The notes under the pieces are model-generated. The model saw nothing but the letters and a program-made list of their open reading frames with translations, ran no database searches and was not told the origin of the DNA. Source: Streptomyces sp. SAI-127 (lineage in GTDB: Bacteria > Actinomycetota > Actinomycetes > Streptomycetales > Streptomycetaceae). Taken from it: a stretch of 64,000 nt of DNA. The stretch lies in the NCBI RefSeq assembly GCF_029894425.1, contig NZ_JARXYJ010000001.1, positions 5,704,001 to 5,768,000 of the forward strand, in the 5' to 3' direction. The position numbers and the translations under genes are program-made. Numbering within the stretch: position 1 is the first letter of the stretch; every line of letters begins with the position of its first letter. Below are positions 55,313 through 63,631 of the stretch, one piece after another.

Positions 55313-57115
55313 GTGACGCAGAGTGGACAGGGCGAGCAGCCCTCGGCGCGCGAAGCGCGCGAAGGCATCGTGCTGCCCTCCGACGGCGGGGAACCCCTGC
55401 TGCCGGGACAGACGGGTGGACACGGCGGTCCGCAGCCCGGATACGGGCCCCCGCAGCAGGGCGGTTACGGCGGCCCTCCGCAGCCGGGCCCGTCCGGACC
55501 GGCGCCCGACGCGGCGTACGGCCAGGCTTCGGGCGCCCCGTCCTACGGCCAGCCGCCCGGCGGTCAGGCGTGGGGCACCCCGTGGGGCCCCGACCAGCAG
55601 CAGGGCCAGGACCAGCAGAGCCAGGACCAGCCGCAGGCCCAGGACTGGTCGCAGCCGCCCGCCCAGACCTGGGGCACGCCCCAGCAGCCCGGCGGCATAC
55701 CGCCCCAGTCCCCGTCCCAGCCGCCGCCGGCGCCGGGTTACGACACCGACGAACCGACCTCGTACTACCTGCCGCCCGTGGGTCAACCTGCCCCCCAGCC
55801 CCAGCCCCAGCCCCAGTCCCAGCCGCTGCCCCCGCAGCAGGGCCAGGTCGCCCCCTACGAGGCCCCCGGGACCGGTGCACCGCAGCAGCAGCCCACGCCG
55901 GGCTACGACTCCAACGAGCCGACCTCGTACTACCTCCCGCCCGTGGGCCGGCCCCTCCCGTCCGGCCCCGGCATATCCGCCTCCGCGCCGCTGCCGCCCG
56001 CCGACGAGGGCGCCACGCAGTTCATACCGCCGGTCGCGGCCGCCCCCGCCGCCCACGAGGGAGCCACCCAGTACCTCCCGCCCGTCCGCCCCGGCGCGCT
56101 CCCGCCCGAGGTGTCCGCCGAGGCGGCGCACTACCCGAGGCAGCACCAGCAGGCCCCGTACGGCGCGCAGCCCCCGCAGAACACGGCCCCCGACGCCGAG
56201 GCCACGCAGTTCATCGCGCCCGTGCCCGGCCAGGCCCCCGGCGCGCCCTACGGCGGGGATCGGCAGCCGCCCTCCGAGTTCGACAACCTCTTCCGCGGCG
56301 GGCCGGGCGGTGACGGCGGGGCCGCGTCCACGCAGCAGATGCCACGGTTCGCCCAGCCCGAGGCCGTACCGCCCGCTTACGGGGCCCAGCAGCCGTCGTA
56401 CGGCGCCCAGCAGCCGTCGTACGGTGCACAGCCGCCGTACGGCCCGCCCGGCGGTGACGTGTACGACGACGGCGACCAGGGTGGCCGCAGGCGGTCGCGG
56501 GTGCCGGTCATCGCAGCCGTGGGCATCGGAATCGTCGTGCTCGGCATCGGTGCGGGCGCGCTGCTCGCCGGGGGCGGGGGCGACGGCGGGGGCGACAAGA
56601 ACCAGACCGTGTCGGCTACGGCCCCCGCGACCGACGGCTCCGCCTCGCCGTCCGCCGATCCCGCGAAGGCGCAGGCCGCCGAGCTGGACAAGCTGCTCGC
56701 CGACAGTGGCAACAGCCGTTCCTCGGTGATCAGCGCGGTGGCGAGCGTGAAGTCCTGCAAGAACCTCGGCCAGGCGGCCCAGGACCTGCGGGACGCGGCG
56801 GCCCAGCGCACCGGCCTGGTGACCCGGCTCAAGGCGCTCCCCGTCGACCAGTTGCCGAGCCACGCCGAGCTGACCGACGCCCTCACCAAGGCCTGGCAGG
56901 CGTCCGCGTCCGCCGACAACCACTACGCGGCCTGGGCCGACCAGGCCGCCGGCAACAAGGGCTGCAAGAAGGGCCAGGCCCGCACCACGGGCCAGACCCA
57001 GGCCGGCAACCGGGACAGCGGCACCGCGAGCATCGAGAAGGCCAAGGCGGCCCGGCTGTGGAACGCGATCGCCAGGAAGTACAGCCTGACCGAGCGCACG
57101 GCGACCCAGCTGTGA
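55313..57115 (+). CDS. Pro/Gln-rich membrane protein with repeated PTSYYLPPV and ATQFIPPV motifs
   Basis: A 600-residue protein. Residues 1-385 are low-complexity and rich in Pro, Gln and Gly, with repeats: GYDTDEPTSYYLPPVG, GYDSNEPTSYYLPPVG, DEGATQFIPPV, HEGATQYLPPV, DAEATQFIAPV, and three SYGAQQP units. A basic stop-transfer side (RRRSR) precedes one transmembrane helix (397-422, VPVIAAVGIGIVVLGIGAGALL). The outer part (425-600) is a helical domain (AQAAELDKLLADSGNSRSSVISAVASVKSC...RLWNAIARKYSLTERTATQL). The topology suits a protein with a cytoplasmic disordered arm and an external domain. Function is unknown. Start GTG 55313 has GTAGGAG upstream. Confidence 0.8.
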   Translation: MTQSGQGEQPSAREAREGIVLPSDGGEPLLPGQTGGHGGPQPGYGPPQQGGYGGPPQPGPSGPAPDAAYGQASGAPSYGQPPGGQAWGTPWGPDQQQGQDQQSQDQPQAQDWSQPPAQTWGTPQQPGGIPPQSPSQPPPAPGYDTDEPTSYYLPPVGQPAPQPQPQPQSQPLPPQQGQVAPYEAPGTGAPQQQPTPGYDSNEPTSYYLPPVGRPLPSGPGISASAPLPPADEGATQFIPPVAAAPAAHEGATQYLPPVRPGALPPEVSAEAAHYPRQHQQAPYGAQPPQNTAPDAEATQFIAPVPGQAPGAPYGGDRQPPSEFDNLFRGGPGGDGGAASTQQMPRFAQPEAVPPAYGAQQPSYGAQQPSYGAQPPYGPPGGDVYDDGDQGGRRRSRVPVIAAVGIGIVVLGIGAGALLAGGGGDGGGDKNQTVSATAPATDGSASPSADPAKAQAAELDKLLADSGNSRSSVISAVASVKSCKNLGQAAQDLRDAAAQRTGLVTRLKALPVDQLPSHAELTDALTKAWQASASADNHYAAWADQAAGNKGCKKGQARTTGQTQAGNRDSGTASIEKAKAARLWNAIARKYSLTERTATQL

Positions 57116-57120
57116 GCGAT

Positions 57121-57150
57121 CCGCGGGGGGCGTCCGGGCGCCCCCCGCGG
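57121..57150. terminator. bidirectional hairpin terminator
   Basis: CCGCGGGGGGCG (57121-57132) pairs perfectly with CGCCCCCCGCGG (57139-57150) around TCCGGG, exactly between the stops of two convergent genes. Confidence 0.9.
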
Positions 57151-57151
57151 G

Positions 57152-58489
57152 TCAGTTGACGTTTGCGTTCTGGAGTGTCGCCGTCACGTCGGTGAAGCCC
57201 TTGCGCGCCGCCACGAGCTGGCCCTGGCGTACCACCTGGAGCGTCACGTGGGCGTTGACCATGCGCGGGAAGCCGACCGAGGCCAGATCGTCGGCGGAGC
57301 TCCAGGTGTCCCGGGTGGTCCACTGGAGTGTCGGCGTCAGATCGCCGGTCGGGATCTTGAGGCCGTCGTTGAGGGTCGCGCGGATGCTGCCGGCGGACAC
57401 CTCGCCGCTGCCGAGCGACTCGACGGCCTTCTTGAACACCGTGTAGGCGATCCAGGTGGTCTGCACTCCCGCGTCCGCCGAGTCGATGCGGTTGTCGCCG
57501 AAGGCCTCCTTGTTGATGACCTTCTTCATCGCGGCCCAGCGGGCATCGCTCTCCACGGGGTACCAGCCGGTGATGTACGACCCCTCGTAGGGTCCCGACG
57601 CCCCGCCGGACGCGTCGATCACCGTCTGGTCGACGCTGCCCATCGCCATGGCCGTGCGCACCTGCGGGTAGTCCTCGCGGGCGCGCCGGAAGGAGTCCAT
57701 GAAGGTGCTGGTGCGGTCGCCGAGCGCGGGCACCACACACCCCTGCTTCGAGCCGGAGGCCGAGGCGCCGGACGTCGAGCCGTCGAGCGCCTTCGTGGAC
57801 TGCGCAGAGTACTCGGTGGCGTCGTCCGCCGCCCGCACGTCGCCCGCGGCCCGGTGTCCGCCGGTGGTCAGCCCGGAGTCCAGCAGTACGGGCAGCTCGT
57901 CGCCCGCGATGGTGTCGGGCCGTACGAGGGTGACGTTGCCGCAGGCCGTGGCGAGCGCCTTGCCGAGGCCGGCCAGCAGGGTGGGCTGGCCGCCGTTGAC
58001 CGGGTAGGACAGCGGGCTGGTGAACTCGGCGTTGGTGACGCCGTAGCCGCCTATGTACGGGATGCCCGCGCCCTCGAGGGGCGGGAAGAAGGAGTCGGCG
58101 TACTGGCTGTAGGAGCCGACGACCGCGACGACGTTCTCCTTGACCGCGCGCCGGGCGCACTTCGCCGCGGACACCCCGTCGTTGTGGTCGTTGCAGGTCA
58201 GGACGGTGAGCTTACGGCCGTTGATGCCGCCGTTGGAGTTGATCCAGCGGGCGTACGCCTGGGCGAAGGCGGGCATGCCGGGCTTGTTGGTCGCCTTGGT
58301 GTCCGACGGGGCCCAGGTCATGACCTTGATCGGGCCGTCCCCGGAACCCCCCGTGGTACCGGGGACGACCCCGCAACCGGCGGCGAGGGAAGCACACGCC
58401 ACCAGTGCCCCCGCCGCGAGGGCGGTGGCTCTGACGGGCCGGTGGTGCTGGGGGAGGAAGGTGCTGCGGATGCGTCGCCTGCCGGTCAT
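57152..58489 (-). CDS. ABC-type substrate-binding lipoprotein (branched-chain amino acid type)
   Basis: A 445-residue type I periplasmic-binding-fold lipoprotein. The signal ends with the lipobox LAAGC (ACASLAAGCGVVPGT). The body shows RWINSNGGINGRKLTVLTCNDHNDGVSAAKCARRAV, VVAVVGSYSQYADSFFPPLEGAGIPYIGGYG and a second lobe from about 190 (PDTIAGDELPVLLDSGL). The family binds amino acids, amides or aromatic acids for Liv-type uptake, but no permease or ATPase gene is adjacent, so it may be an orphan sensor or use another transporter. ATG 58489 gives a normal lipoprotein signal; an upstream GTG (58510) is possible. Confidence 0.87.
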   Translation of the reverse strand: MTGRRRIRSTFLPQHHRPVRATALAAGALVACASLAAGCGVVPGTTGGSGDGPIKVMTWAPSDTKATNKPGMPAFAQAYARWINSNGGINGRKLTVLTCNDHNDGVSAAKCARRAVKENVVAVVGSYSQYADSFFPPLEGAGIPYIGGYGVTNAEFTSPLSYPVNGGQPTLLAGLGKALATACGNVTLVRPDTIAGDELPVLLDSGLTTGGHRAAGDVRAADDATEYSAQSTKALDGSTSGASASGSKQGCVVPALGDRTSTFMDSFRRAREDYPQVRTAMAMGSVDQTVIDASGGASGPYEGSYITGWYPVESDARWAAMKKVINKEAFGDNRIDSADAGVQTTWIAYTVFKKAVESLGSGEVSAGSIRATLNDGLKIPTGDLTPTLQWTTRDTWSSADDLASVGFPRMVNAHVTLQVVRQGQLVAARKGFTDVTATLQNANVN

Positions 58490-58607
58490 GGGCACACACG
58501 CTTCCGTCACATCGCCAACTCGGGAGTGACCCTCGGTAGATGAGGGGTGACGTAAAGGTGAACAGCGGGGGCCTGTGAGGCGCGTATGGGGGAAGAACGT
58601 ACGATCG

Positions 58608-59108
58608 GTGACCGTGCAAGGTTCGGAGAACTCTTCCCGTCGCGGCCGTCGCTCCTCCACCATGGGCGGCATGCCACTGAACGACATGCCGTGGTGGCGC
58701 TGGCGCAGCAATGTGCGCTCCGCGCTGCACATGCTCTCCGACCCAGGGTTCCAGCAGAACGTCTGGCTGGCCGGCGTCGAGGGGTACGGGGACGTCACCG
58801 ACGCCGTGTACCGCCTCGTCGAGGACACCTGGCTCGACAACTGGTCCGCCGAGAAATACGTGGGCACGATCTTCCGGGACTCCCAGGAGGCGGCCCTCGT
58901 CGACACCGCCGTCCTGCGGGTGCTGCGGATCATGCACCAGGTCGGTCCCGACGCCCCCGTATCCGTGTACATGGAGAACGCGGGGTGGCCGGACGCGGTG
59001 CGCGCGGCGCGGGACGCGCACGTACGCATGGCGACGGCCGACGGGGAGGACCCGGACGTGCCGCCGCGCACGCTCGAGGTGCTGCAGATCATGACCCGGT
59101 CCGCGTGA
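58608..59108 (+). CDS. conserved hypothetical protein upstream of purU
   Basis: A 166-residue soluble protein, mostly helical: MPLNDMPWWRWRSNVRSALHMLSDPGFQQNVWLAGVEGYGDVTDAVYRLVEDTWLDNWSAEKYVGTIFRDSQEAALVDTAVLRVLRIMHQVGPDAP and an acidic end. I do not recognise a family with known activity; the compact Trp-rich start and conserved spacing to purU (46 bp) suggest a housekeeping streptomycete protein. GTG 58608 is chosen because an Arg/Ser-rich leader precedes a second candidate ATG at 58662. Confidence 0.75.
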   Translation: MTVQGSENSSRRGRRSSTMGGMPLNDMPWWRWRSNVRSALHMLSDPGFQQNVWLAGVEGYGDVTDAVYRLVEDTWLDNWSAEKYVGTIFRDSQEAALVDTAVLRVLRIMHQVGPDAPVSVYMENAGWPDAVRAARDAHVRMATADGEDPDVPPRTLEVLQIMTRSA

Positions 59109-59154
59109 CGGACGCGCTGTTTCCCGCACCGGTGGATATGCGACCCTGTCCTGC

Positions 59155-60024
59155 ATGAACGAGCAGTCCACCCCCGCCGACCAGTACGTCCTGACCCTGG
59201 CCTGCCCCGACAAGCAGGGCATCGTGCACGCCGTGTCGAGCTATCTCTTCATGACCGGCTGCAACATCGAGGACAGCCAGCAGTTCGGCGACCACGACAC
59301 GGGTCTGTTCTTCATGCGCGTCCACTTCTCGGCGGAGGCGCCGGTGCGGGTGGACAAGCTGCGGGCGTCGTTCGCCGCGATCGGTGACTCCTTCCACATG
59401 GACTGGCAGATCAACCGGGTCGAGGACCGGATGCGGATCGTGCTGATGGTCAGCAAGTTCGGGCACTGCCTGAACGACCTGCTCTTCCGCGCGCGCATAG
59501 GGGCGCTGCCGGTGGAGATCGCAGCGGTGGTGTCCAACCACACCGACTTCGCCGAGCTCGTGGGGTCGTACAACATTCCCTTCCACCACATTCCGGTGAC
59601 GCGGGAGAACAAGGCCGAAGCGGAGGCGCGGCTGCTGGAGCTGGTGCGCGAGCAGGACGTCGAGCTCGTCGTGCTCGCCCGGTACATGCAGGTGCTGTCC
59701 GACGATCTGTGCAAGCAGCTCAGCGGCAGGATCATCAACATCCACCACTCGTTCCTGCCGAGCTTCAAGGGCGCGAAGCCGTATCACCAGGCTCATGCGC
59801 GAGGGGTCAAGCTGATCGGGGCGACGGCGCACTATGTGACCGCGGACCTCGACGAGGGGCCGATCATCGAGCAGGAGGTCGAGCGGGTGGGGCATGGCGT
59901 GACGCCGGACCAGCTCGTCGCGATCGGGCGGGATGTGGAGTGCCAGGCGCTGGCGCGGGCCGTGAAGTGGCACGCCGAGCGCAGGATTCTGCTGAACGGG
60001 CGGCGGACGGTCGTGTTCGCCTAG
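59155..60024 (+). CDS. purU: formyltetrahydrofolate deformylase
   Basis: A 289-residue enzyme hydrolysing 10-formyl-tetrahydrofolate to formate and THF, balancing one-carbon units. N-terminal ACT domain (about 9-90; YVLTLACPDKQGIVHAVSSYLF) and formyltransferase-like C-domain (about 95-289). Catalytic N-H-D: NIHHSFLPSFKGAKPYHQAH and GATAHYVTADLDEGPIIEQEV. VVSNHTDFAELVGSYNIPFHHIPVT is diagnostic for PurU. ATG 59155 gives the standard length. Confidence 0.96.
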   Translation: MNEQSTPADQYVLTLACPDKQGIVHAVSSYLFMTGCNIEDSQQFGDHDTGLFFMRVHFSAEAPVRVDKLRASFAAIGDSFHMDWQINRVEDRMRIVLMVSKFGHCLNDLLFRARIGALPVEIAAVVSNHTDFAELVGSYNIPFHHIPVTRENKAEAEARLLELVREQDVELVVLARYMQVLSDDLCKQLSGRIINIHHSFLPSFKGAKPYHQAHARGVKLIGATAHYVTADLDEGPIIEQEVERVGHGVTPDQLVAIGRDVECQALARAVKWHAERRILLNGRRTVVFA

Positions 60025-60073
60025 GAGCTCGGGGGTGCGGGTTCGTGGGCGGCGGCGGGTGGTTCGTGGTTGC

Positions 60074-60143
60074 TCGCGCAGTTCCCCGCGCCCCTGAAAG
60101 ACCTCAGCTGGACGTGCCTTCAGGGGCGCGGGGAACTGCGCGA
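60074..60143. terminator. 25-bp perfect inverted repeat, recurrent Streptomyces intergenic hairpin
   Basis: The arms 60074-60098 and 60119-60143 are perfectly complementary over 25 bp (core GCGCAGTTCCCCGCGCCCCT) around a 20-nt loop. The same hairpin type is found between many genes in streptomycete genomes, from my memory of such sequences. It stands between the convergent purU and anti-sigma genes and is likely a bidirectional terminator or a small dispersed repeat. Confidence 0.85.
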
Positions 60144-60192
60144 CCAGCCCCCACCGGCCCGCAGCCGCCGACGAGCCCCCCCCGGCCCACCC

Positions 60193-61671
60193 CTACATCC
60201 GGCTCAGGCTCGCCGCCGCGAACAGTACGTCCCTGATCGCCTCGCGATCACCCAGCTGACCCGCCGCCGCTTCCGCCGGAGGCACATGGCCCGCCGCCAG
60301 CTGGCAGAACTCCACGCCGTCCAGTGCCACGTGAGCCACCTCGTGCTCCGCCGAACCCACCGCCGCGGGGGAGTCCAGGGGGATCAGCCACTCACCCCCG
60401 CCCAGGCCCTCGATCTCCAGACGCAGAGTGCGGCCGGGGCCTCCGGCGCTCACGAGATGCCGTCCATGGGCCGGTGACGCCAGACCCTTCTGCCGCCGTT
60501 CCGCCAGCACCGCGGGCAGCACGCGGGCCGCCAGGTCGATCATGCGGTTGAGGTGGCGGGGGGAGGGCGGTTCGTAGGGGTAGTCGACCGCCTCCGCGAT
60601 GTCCTCCGCGTGGACCCAGCACTCGAAGGCGCGGTCCAGCATCGCGTCGTGGAGGGGGAGGACGAAGTCGCCGTAGGCCACCTCGAGTTTGCCGGAGGTG
60701 CCGCCGGTGAACGCCACCGTGCGGACGAGGTCGTGGCTCTGCTCGCGCCAGGGGGTCCGGACGGAGCGGGTGGGCGGGAAGTGCGACGCGCGCCAGTACG
60801 CCTCGGTGCGGCCGGCCGGTGTGGGCGCGTCCGCGGGGACCTCGCCCATCGGGTCGTCCAGGCCCAGGGCGACCGCGACAAGGCCGTCGACCGACAGCAG
60901 GTGGGCCATGACCCCGGCGACCGTCGTACGGCGGCTCGTCGCCTCGTCGGCGTCGAACCAGCGCAGCCGCACGGGCGCGTGCCACTCGGCGTCGCCGAAG
61001 TCCTGCAGCAGGGCGTCGAGGCGGGCGGTCTCGGCGTCGTACGGCGTGGCCCACTCGGGCATCGGGATGCGCGGCGGGCGCCGGTCGAGGCAGCCGTCGA
61101 GGACGCGGGTGCGCAGGCCGGGGTCCAGGTCGAGGCTTTCCGGGCGCTGCAGCAGGCCCACCGCCCCGCGCAGCCGCAGCGCCTCGTCGGCGCAGGCGCC
61201 GCAGAGGCCGAGGTGGTCCTCCACGGCGGCCGTCTCCTCGGCCGAGCACGCGGCCAGCGCCCACGCCCCGAGCAGCGCCTTCAGCACGGGGTGCTCCAGG
61301 ACGAGGGGAGCGGAGGGGGCCGGCTCCTCCAGCGTGGGCAGCGGCCGTCCGGTGTCCTCGACGGAGGCGCGGGGGAGCGGTATGCGGGGCGGGTGGTGGG
61401 GGTCGGTGGCGTGCGAGTCGTCGCCCACAGGGTCTTCGGCACCACCGTCACCCGCACTGGCCGCGCCTCCGACGCCGTGCGCGTCCGCGCCCCGGGCCCT
61501 CTCCTGGTCGTCGCCCGCGTTGTCGGTGTCGTCGTCGCCGTTTCCGATGCCCTCGCTCATTTTCTCCGTACCCTCGGGAAACATCCCACGGTCCCCCGAA
61601 CCCTCCCGCGCCCCCCTGCCCTCGTACCCGTCCTGCTCGTCGTGCGCCTCGAACCCGCCCGCTCCGCTCAC
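60193..61671 (-). CDS. zinc-binding anti-sigma factor (ZAS) fused to a DinB/maleylpyruvate isomerase-like domain
   Basis: A 492-residue protein. An acidic low-complexity arm (1-115) precedes a ZAS anti-sigma domain: LGAWALAACSAEETAAVEDHLGLCGACADEALRLR, with H-x3-C-x2-C (HLGLCGAC), which normally senses oxidants or zinc. A large C-terminal part (about 210-490) has the DinB/MDMPI pattern: RRTTVAGVMAHLLSVDGLVAVALG and FECWVHAEDIAEAV. The fused enzyme-like domain is common in actinobacterial anti-sigma proteins. Its start (GTG 61671) overlaps the stop of the sigma gene by 4 bp, so they form one operon and should bind each other. Confidence 0.87.
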   Translation of the reverse strand: MSGAGGFEAHDEQDGYEGRGAREGSGDRGMFPEGTEKMSEGIGNGDDDTDNAGDDQERARGADAHGVGGAASAGDGGAEDPVGDDSHATDPHHPPRIPLPRASVEDTGRPLPTLEEPAPSAPLVLEHPVLKALLGAWALAACSAEETAAVEDHLGLCGACADEALRLRGAVGLLQRPESLDLDPGLRTRVLDGCLDRRPPRIPMPEWATPYDAETARLDALLQDFGDAEWHAPVRLRWFDADEATSRRTTVAGVMAHLLSVDGLVAVALGLDDPMGEVPADAPTPAGRTEAYWRASHFPPTRSVRTPWREQSHDLVRTVAFTGGTSGKLEVAYGDFVLPLHDAMLDRAFECWVHAEDIAEAVDYPYEPPSPRHLNRMIDLAARVLPAVLAERRQKGLASPAHGRHLVSAGGPGRTLRLEIEGLGGGEWLIPLDSPAAVGSAEHEVAHVALDGVEFCQLAAGHVPPAEAAAGQLGDREAIRDVLFAAASLSRM

Positions 61672-62249
61672 GCCGCGCCCCCGTATCCCGGCGGTGCCCC
61701 AGGCGCTCCGGTGTCGTGGGCCGTGGACAGGAGTTGGAGGCCCAGGCGGAGGCGGCGGCGGGCCTCGTCCTCGGTGATGCTGAGGTCGGCGGCCGCCTGG
61801 CGGTAGTCACGGCGCTGGAAGTAGGCCAGCTCCAGGGCGGCCCGCAGCGGGGTGGGCATGGACTGGACGATGTAGTCGGCGCGGGCGGCGACCGAGGCGC
61901 GGCGCACCTTGCGTTCCAGTTCCTCGGTGGAGCCCTCGGTGCCCTGGGTGAGCGCGGCGGTCTCGGTGGCGCGCAGTCGCTGCACGGCCAGGCGGTGGGT
62001 CAGCCCGGCGACCCAGGAGCGAAGCGGGCCCTGTTTGGGGTCGTAGGCCTCGGGGTGCTCCCACACGTGGACGAAGACCTCCCGTGTGACGCCGTCGGCC
62101 GCGCGCTCATCTCCGAGCACGCGATGGGCGAGGCCGTGCACGAGTGAAGCGAAACGGTCGTAGAGCTCGCCGAGGGCGGCCGCCTCACCGCGTGCGAGCC
62201 GCTGCTGCATCTTGCGGTCCCAGCGGGGCGGTGCGTCCTTCTTCGCCAT
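61668..62249 (-). CDS. ECF RNA polymerase sigma factor
   Basis: A 193-residue ECF sigma factor. Region 2 is AALGELYDRFASLVHGLAHRVLGDERAADGVTREVFVHVWEHP (about 24-66); region 4 is MPTPLRAALELAYFQRRDYRQAAADLSITEDEARRRLRLGLQLL (about 130-173). The usual D-x-x-Q in region 2 is altered to DGVTREVF. Its cognate anti-sigma factor is co-transcribed and a STAS antagonist is divergent. The acidic C-terminal tail is short. Confidence 0.92.
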   Translation of the reverse strand: MAKKDAPPRWDRKMQQRLARGEAAALGELYDRFASLVHGLAHRVLGDERAADGVTREVFVHVWEHPEAYDPKQGPLRSWVAGLTHRLAVQRLRATETAALTQGTEGSTEELERKVRRASVAARADYIVQSMPTPLRAALELAYFQRRDYRQAAADLSITEDEARRRLRLGLQLLSTAHDTGAPGAPPGYGGAA

Positions 62250-62564
62250 GCGGCCCCCTCACCCCTGGAAGTGTCCGGGTCAAGCCTGCGCCCACCGTCT
62301 TCTCGAATGTAGTCGGCACCCCCGGCAGCGCACGCCCCTTTGTTCCAATGCACGCCCCCTGAGGGGCCGCAGGTGGTAGTGGACCTTCCCCTACCCGCCC
62401 ACTCACTGATCAGACCTGATCGAACAGGATCGAAGCCGACTAAAACAAGCCTCTTTCGAACGATTTCCGTTTCTCGGTCTTTGTTTCAGGGAACGGCCGC
62501 TGGGCAGCCGCGCTGCAAGGAAGCGTAGGAAAGGCTTCCGTTTGCTTTCCGGCGAGCGAAGGGC
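62250..62564. other. 315-bp divergent control region between sigma factor and STAS antagonist genes
   Basis: The gap is locally A/T-richer (about 62420-62490) with TTCGAACGATTTCC and TCTTTGTTTCAGGGAACGG, which suggest promoters, including a possible GGAAC-type ECF element (62489-62493). Sub-repeats of CTGATC (62407-62420) are present. No reading frame with family support was seen. Confidence 0.45.
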
Positions 62565-62945
62565 ATGGTGGTGGCGTTCAATGTGACCGGCAACGAGCAG
62601 GGCGACTGGACCGTGCTCAGTGTGACGGGCGAGCTGGACCTGGTGACCTCGCCGGTGCTCCGCCAGCGCGTCCACGACGTGGTGGCCGAGGGGCGCCACA
62701 GCCTCGTCCTCGACCTCTCGGATGTGTACTTCTGCGACTCCAGCGGTGTCGGCGTCCTCATCGCCTCCCGCCGCCTGATCCGCTCCTGCCAGGGTGATCT
62801 GCGCCTGATACTCCCGGCCCAGGGCGCCGCCGACGGCTCCCACGTCAACCGCGTCCTCGGCGCCCTCGGCGTCCGCCGCCTGTTCGAGGTCCACCCGGAC
62901 CTGGACTCGGCGACCGACGTGGAGGCGGGACCACTGTCGGCCTGA
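62565..62945 (+). CDS. STAS-domain anti-sigma factor antagonist
   Basis: A 126-residue SpoIIAA/BldG-type protein. The STAS strand order is visible: WTVLSVTGELDLVTSPVLRQRV, HSLVLDLSDVYFCDSSGVGVLIASRRLI, LRLILPAQGAA. S59 (in CDSSGVG) is the expected phosphorylation serine. It binds a partner kinase/anti-sigma factor; it is divergent from the ECF sigma and ZAS pair, but ZAS proteins do not use STAS partners, so the relevant anti-sigma is likely elsewhere. An upstream GAAGGG supports ATG 62565. Confidence 0.93.
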   Translation: MVVAFNVTGNEQGDWTVLSVTGELDLVTSPVLRQRVHDVVAEGRHSLVLDLSDVYFCDSSGVGVLIASRRLIRSCQGDLRLILPAQGAADGSHVNRVLGALGVRRLFEVHPDLDSATDVEAGPLSA

Positions 62946-63118
62946 GCGCGCCGGCCGGCCCGACCGGTTGTGACCTGGGGCACCCCGACTGCCACACCGT
63001 TGTCCCGAAATTCCTTCGGTCTTGGCACAGGCGCCGCCTTCCGGCCCCCGGGGTGCCGCCCGCGTCGTACGCTCCGTGCGAGATGAACCCGATGTGATGT
63101 GAGGCGGCCCGAAGAGAC

Positions 63119-63631
63119 ATGGTCAGCAGCGAGTACGAGCGCAGGATCGCCGGCCGGTTCGTCACCTTCGACCAGGACGGCAACGGCTACATCGACCGCG
63201 AGGACTTCAACGTGGCGGCCAAGGCGCTGCTCACGGAGTTCGGTGTAGCGGCACGCTCCGACAAGGGGCAGGCGCTGTACGTCGGCGCGGAGGCGTTCTG
63301 GCAGGGCATGGCCGGGATCGCGGACCGGGACGGCGACCAGCGGATCACCCGGGACGAGTTCGTGAACGGCGCGGTCAAGCGGCTGCGCGACAACCCGGAA
63401 CGCTTCGCCGAGATCGCCCGCCCCTTCCTGCACGCGGCGCTCGCCGTCGCCGACCAGGACGGCGACGGACGCGCCACCGTCGAGGACACCGCGCGCGTGC
63501 TGAGGATCCTCGGTGTGAGCGAGGACGTCGCTCGGGCCGCCGCGGCCACCCTGGACGCCGACGGCGACGGCAAGGTCGGCGAGGACGAGATCGTGCCCGC
63601 CTTCGCCCGCTACTTCACCGTGCCCGAATAG
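63119..63631 (+). CDS. four-EF-hand calcium-binding protein (calerythrin/Cab-like)
   Basis: A 170-residue protein with four complete 12-residue calcium loops: D18-D29 (DQDGNGYIDRED), D69-E80 (DRDGDQRITRDE), D112-D123 (DQDGDGRATVED) and D146-E157 (DADGDGKVGEDE). Loops 1 and 3 have Asp at position 12, loops 2 and 4 Glu. Each loop is flanked by helices, as in calerythrin and streptomycete Cab proteins that buffer calcium during growth. ATG 63119 is preceded by AGAGAC. The 3' end overlaps the convergent acyl-CoA synthetase gene by 22 bp. Confidence 0.93.
   Translation: MVSSEYERRIAGRFVTFDQDGNGYIDREDFNVAAKALLTEFGVAARSDKGQALYVGAEAFWQGMAGIADRDGDQRITRDEFVNGAVKRLRDNPERFAEIARPFLHAALAVADQDGDGRATVEDTARVLRILGVSEDVARAAAATLDADGDGKVGEDEIVPAFARYFTVPE

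Noticed and set aside
60193..62945. Idea that the STAS protein controls the adjacent ECF sigma through the ZAS anti-sigma
   Set aside because: STAS antagonists act on HATPase-type anti-sigma kinases, whereas this anti-sigma is a zinc-binding ZAS protein; adjacency alone is not enough.
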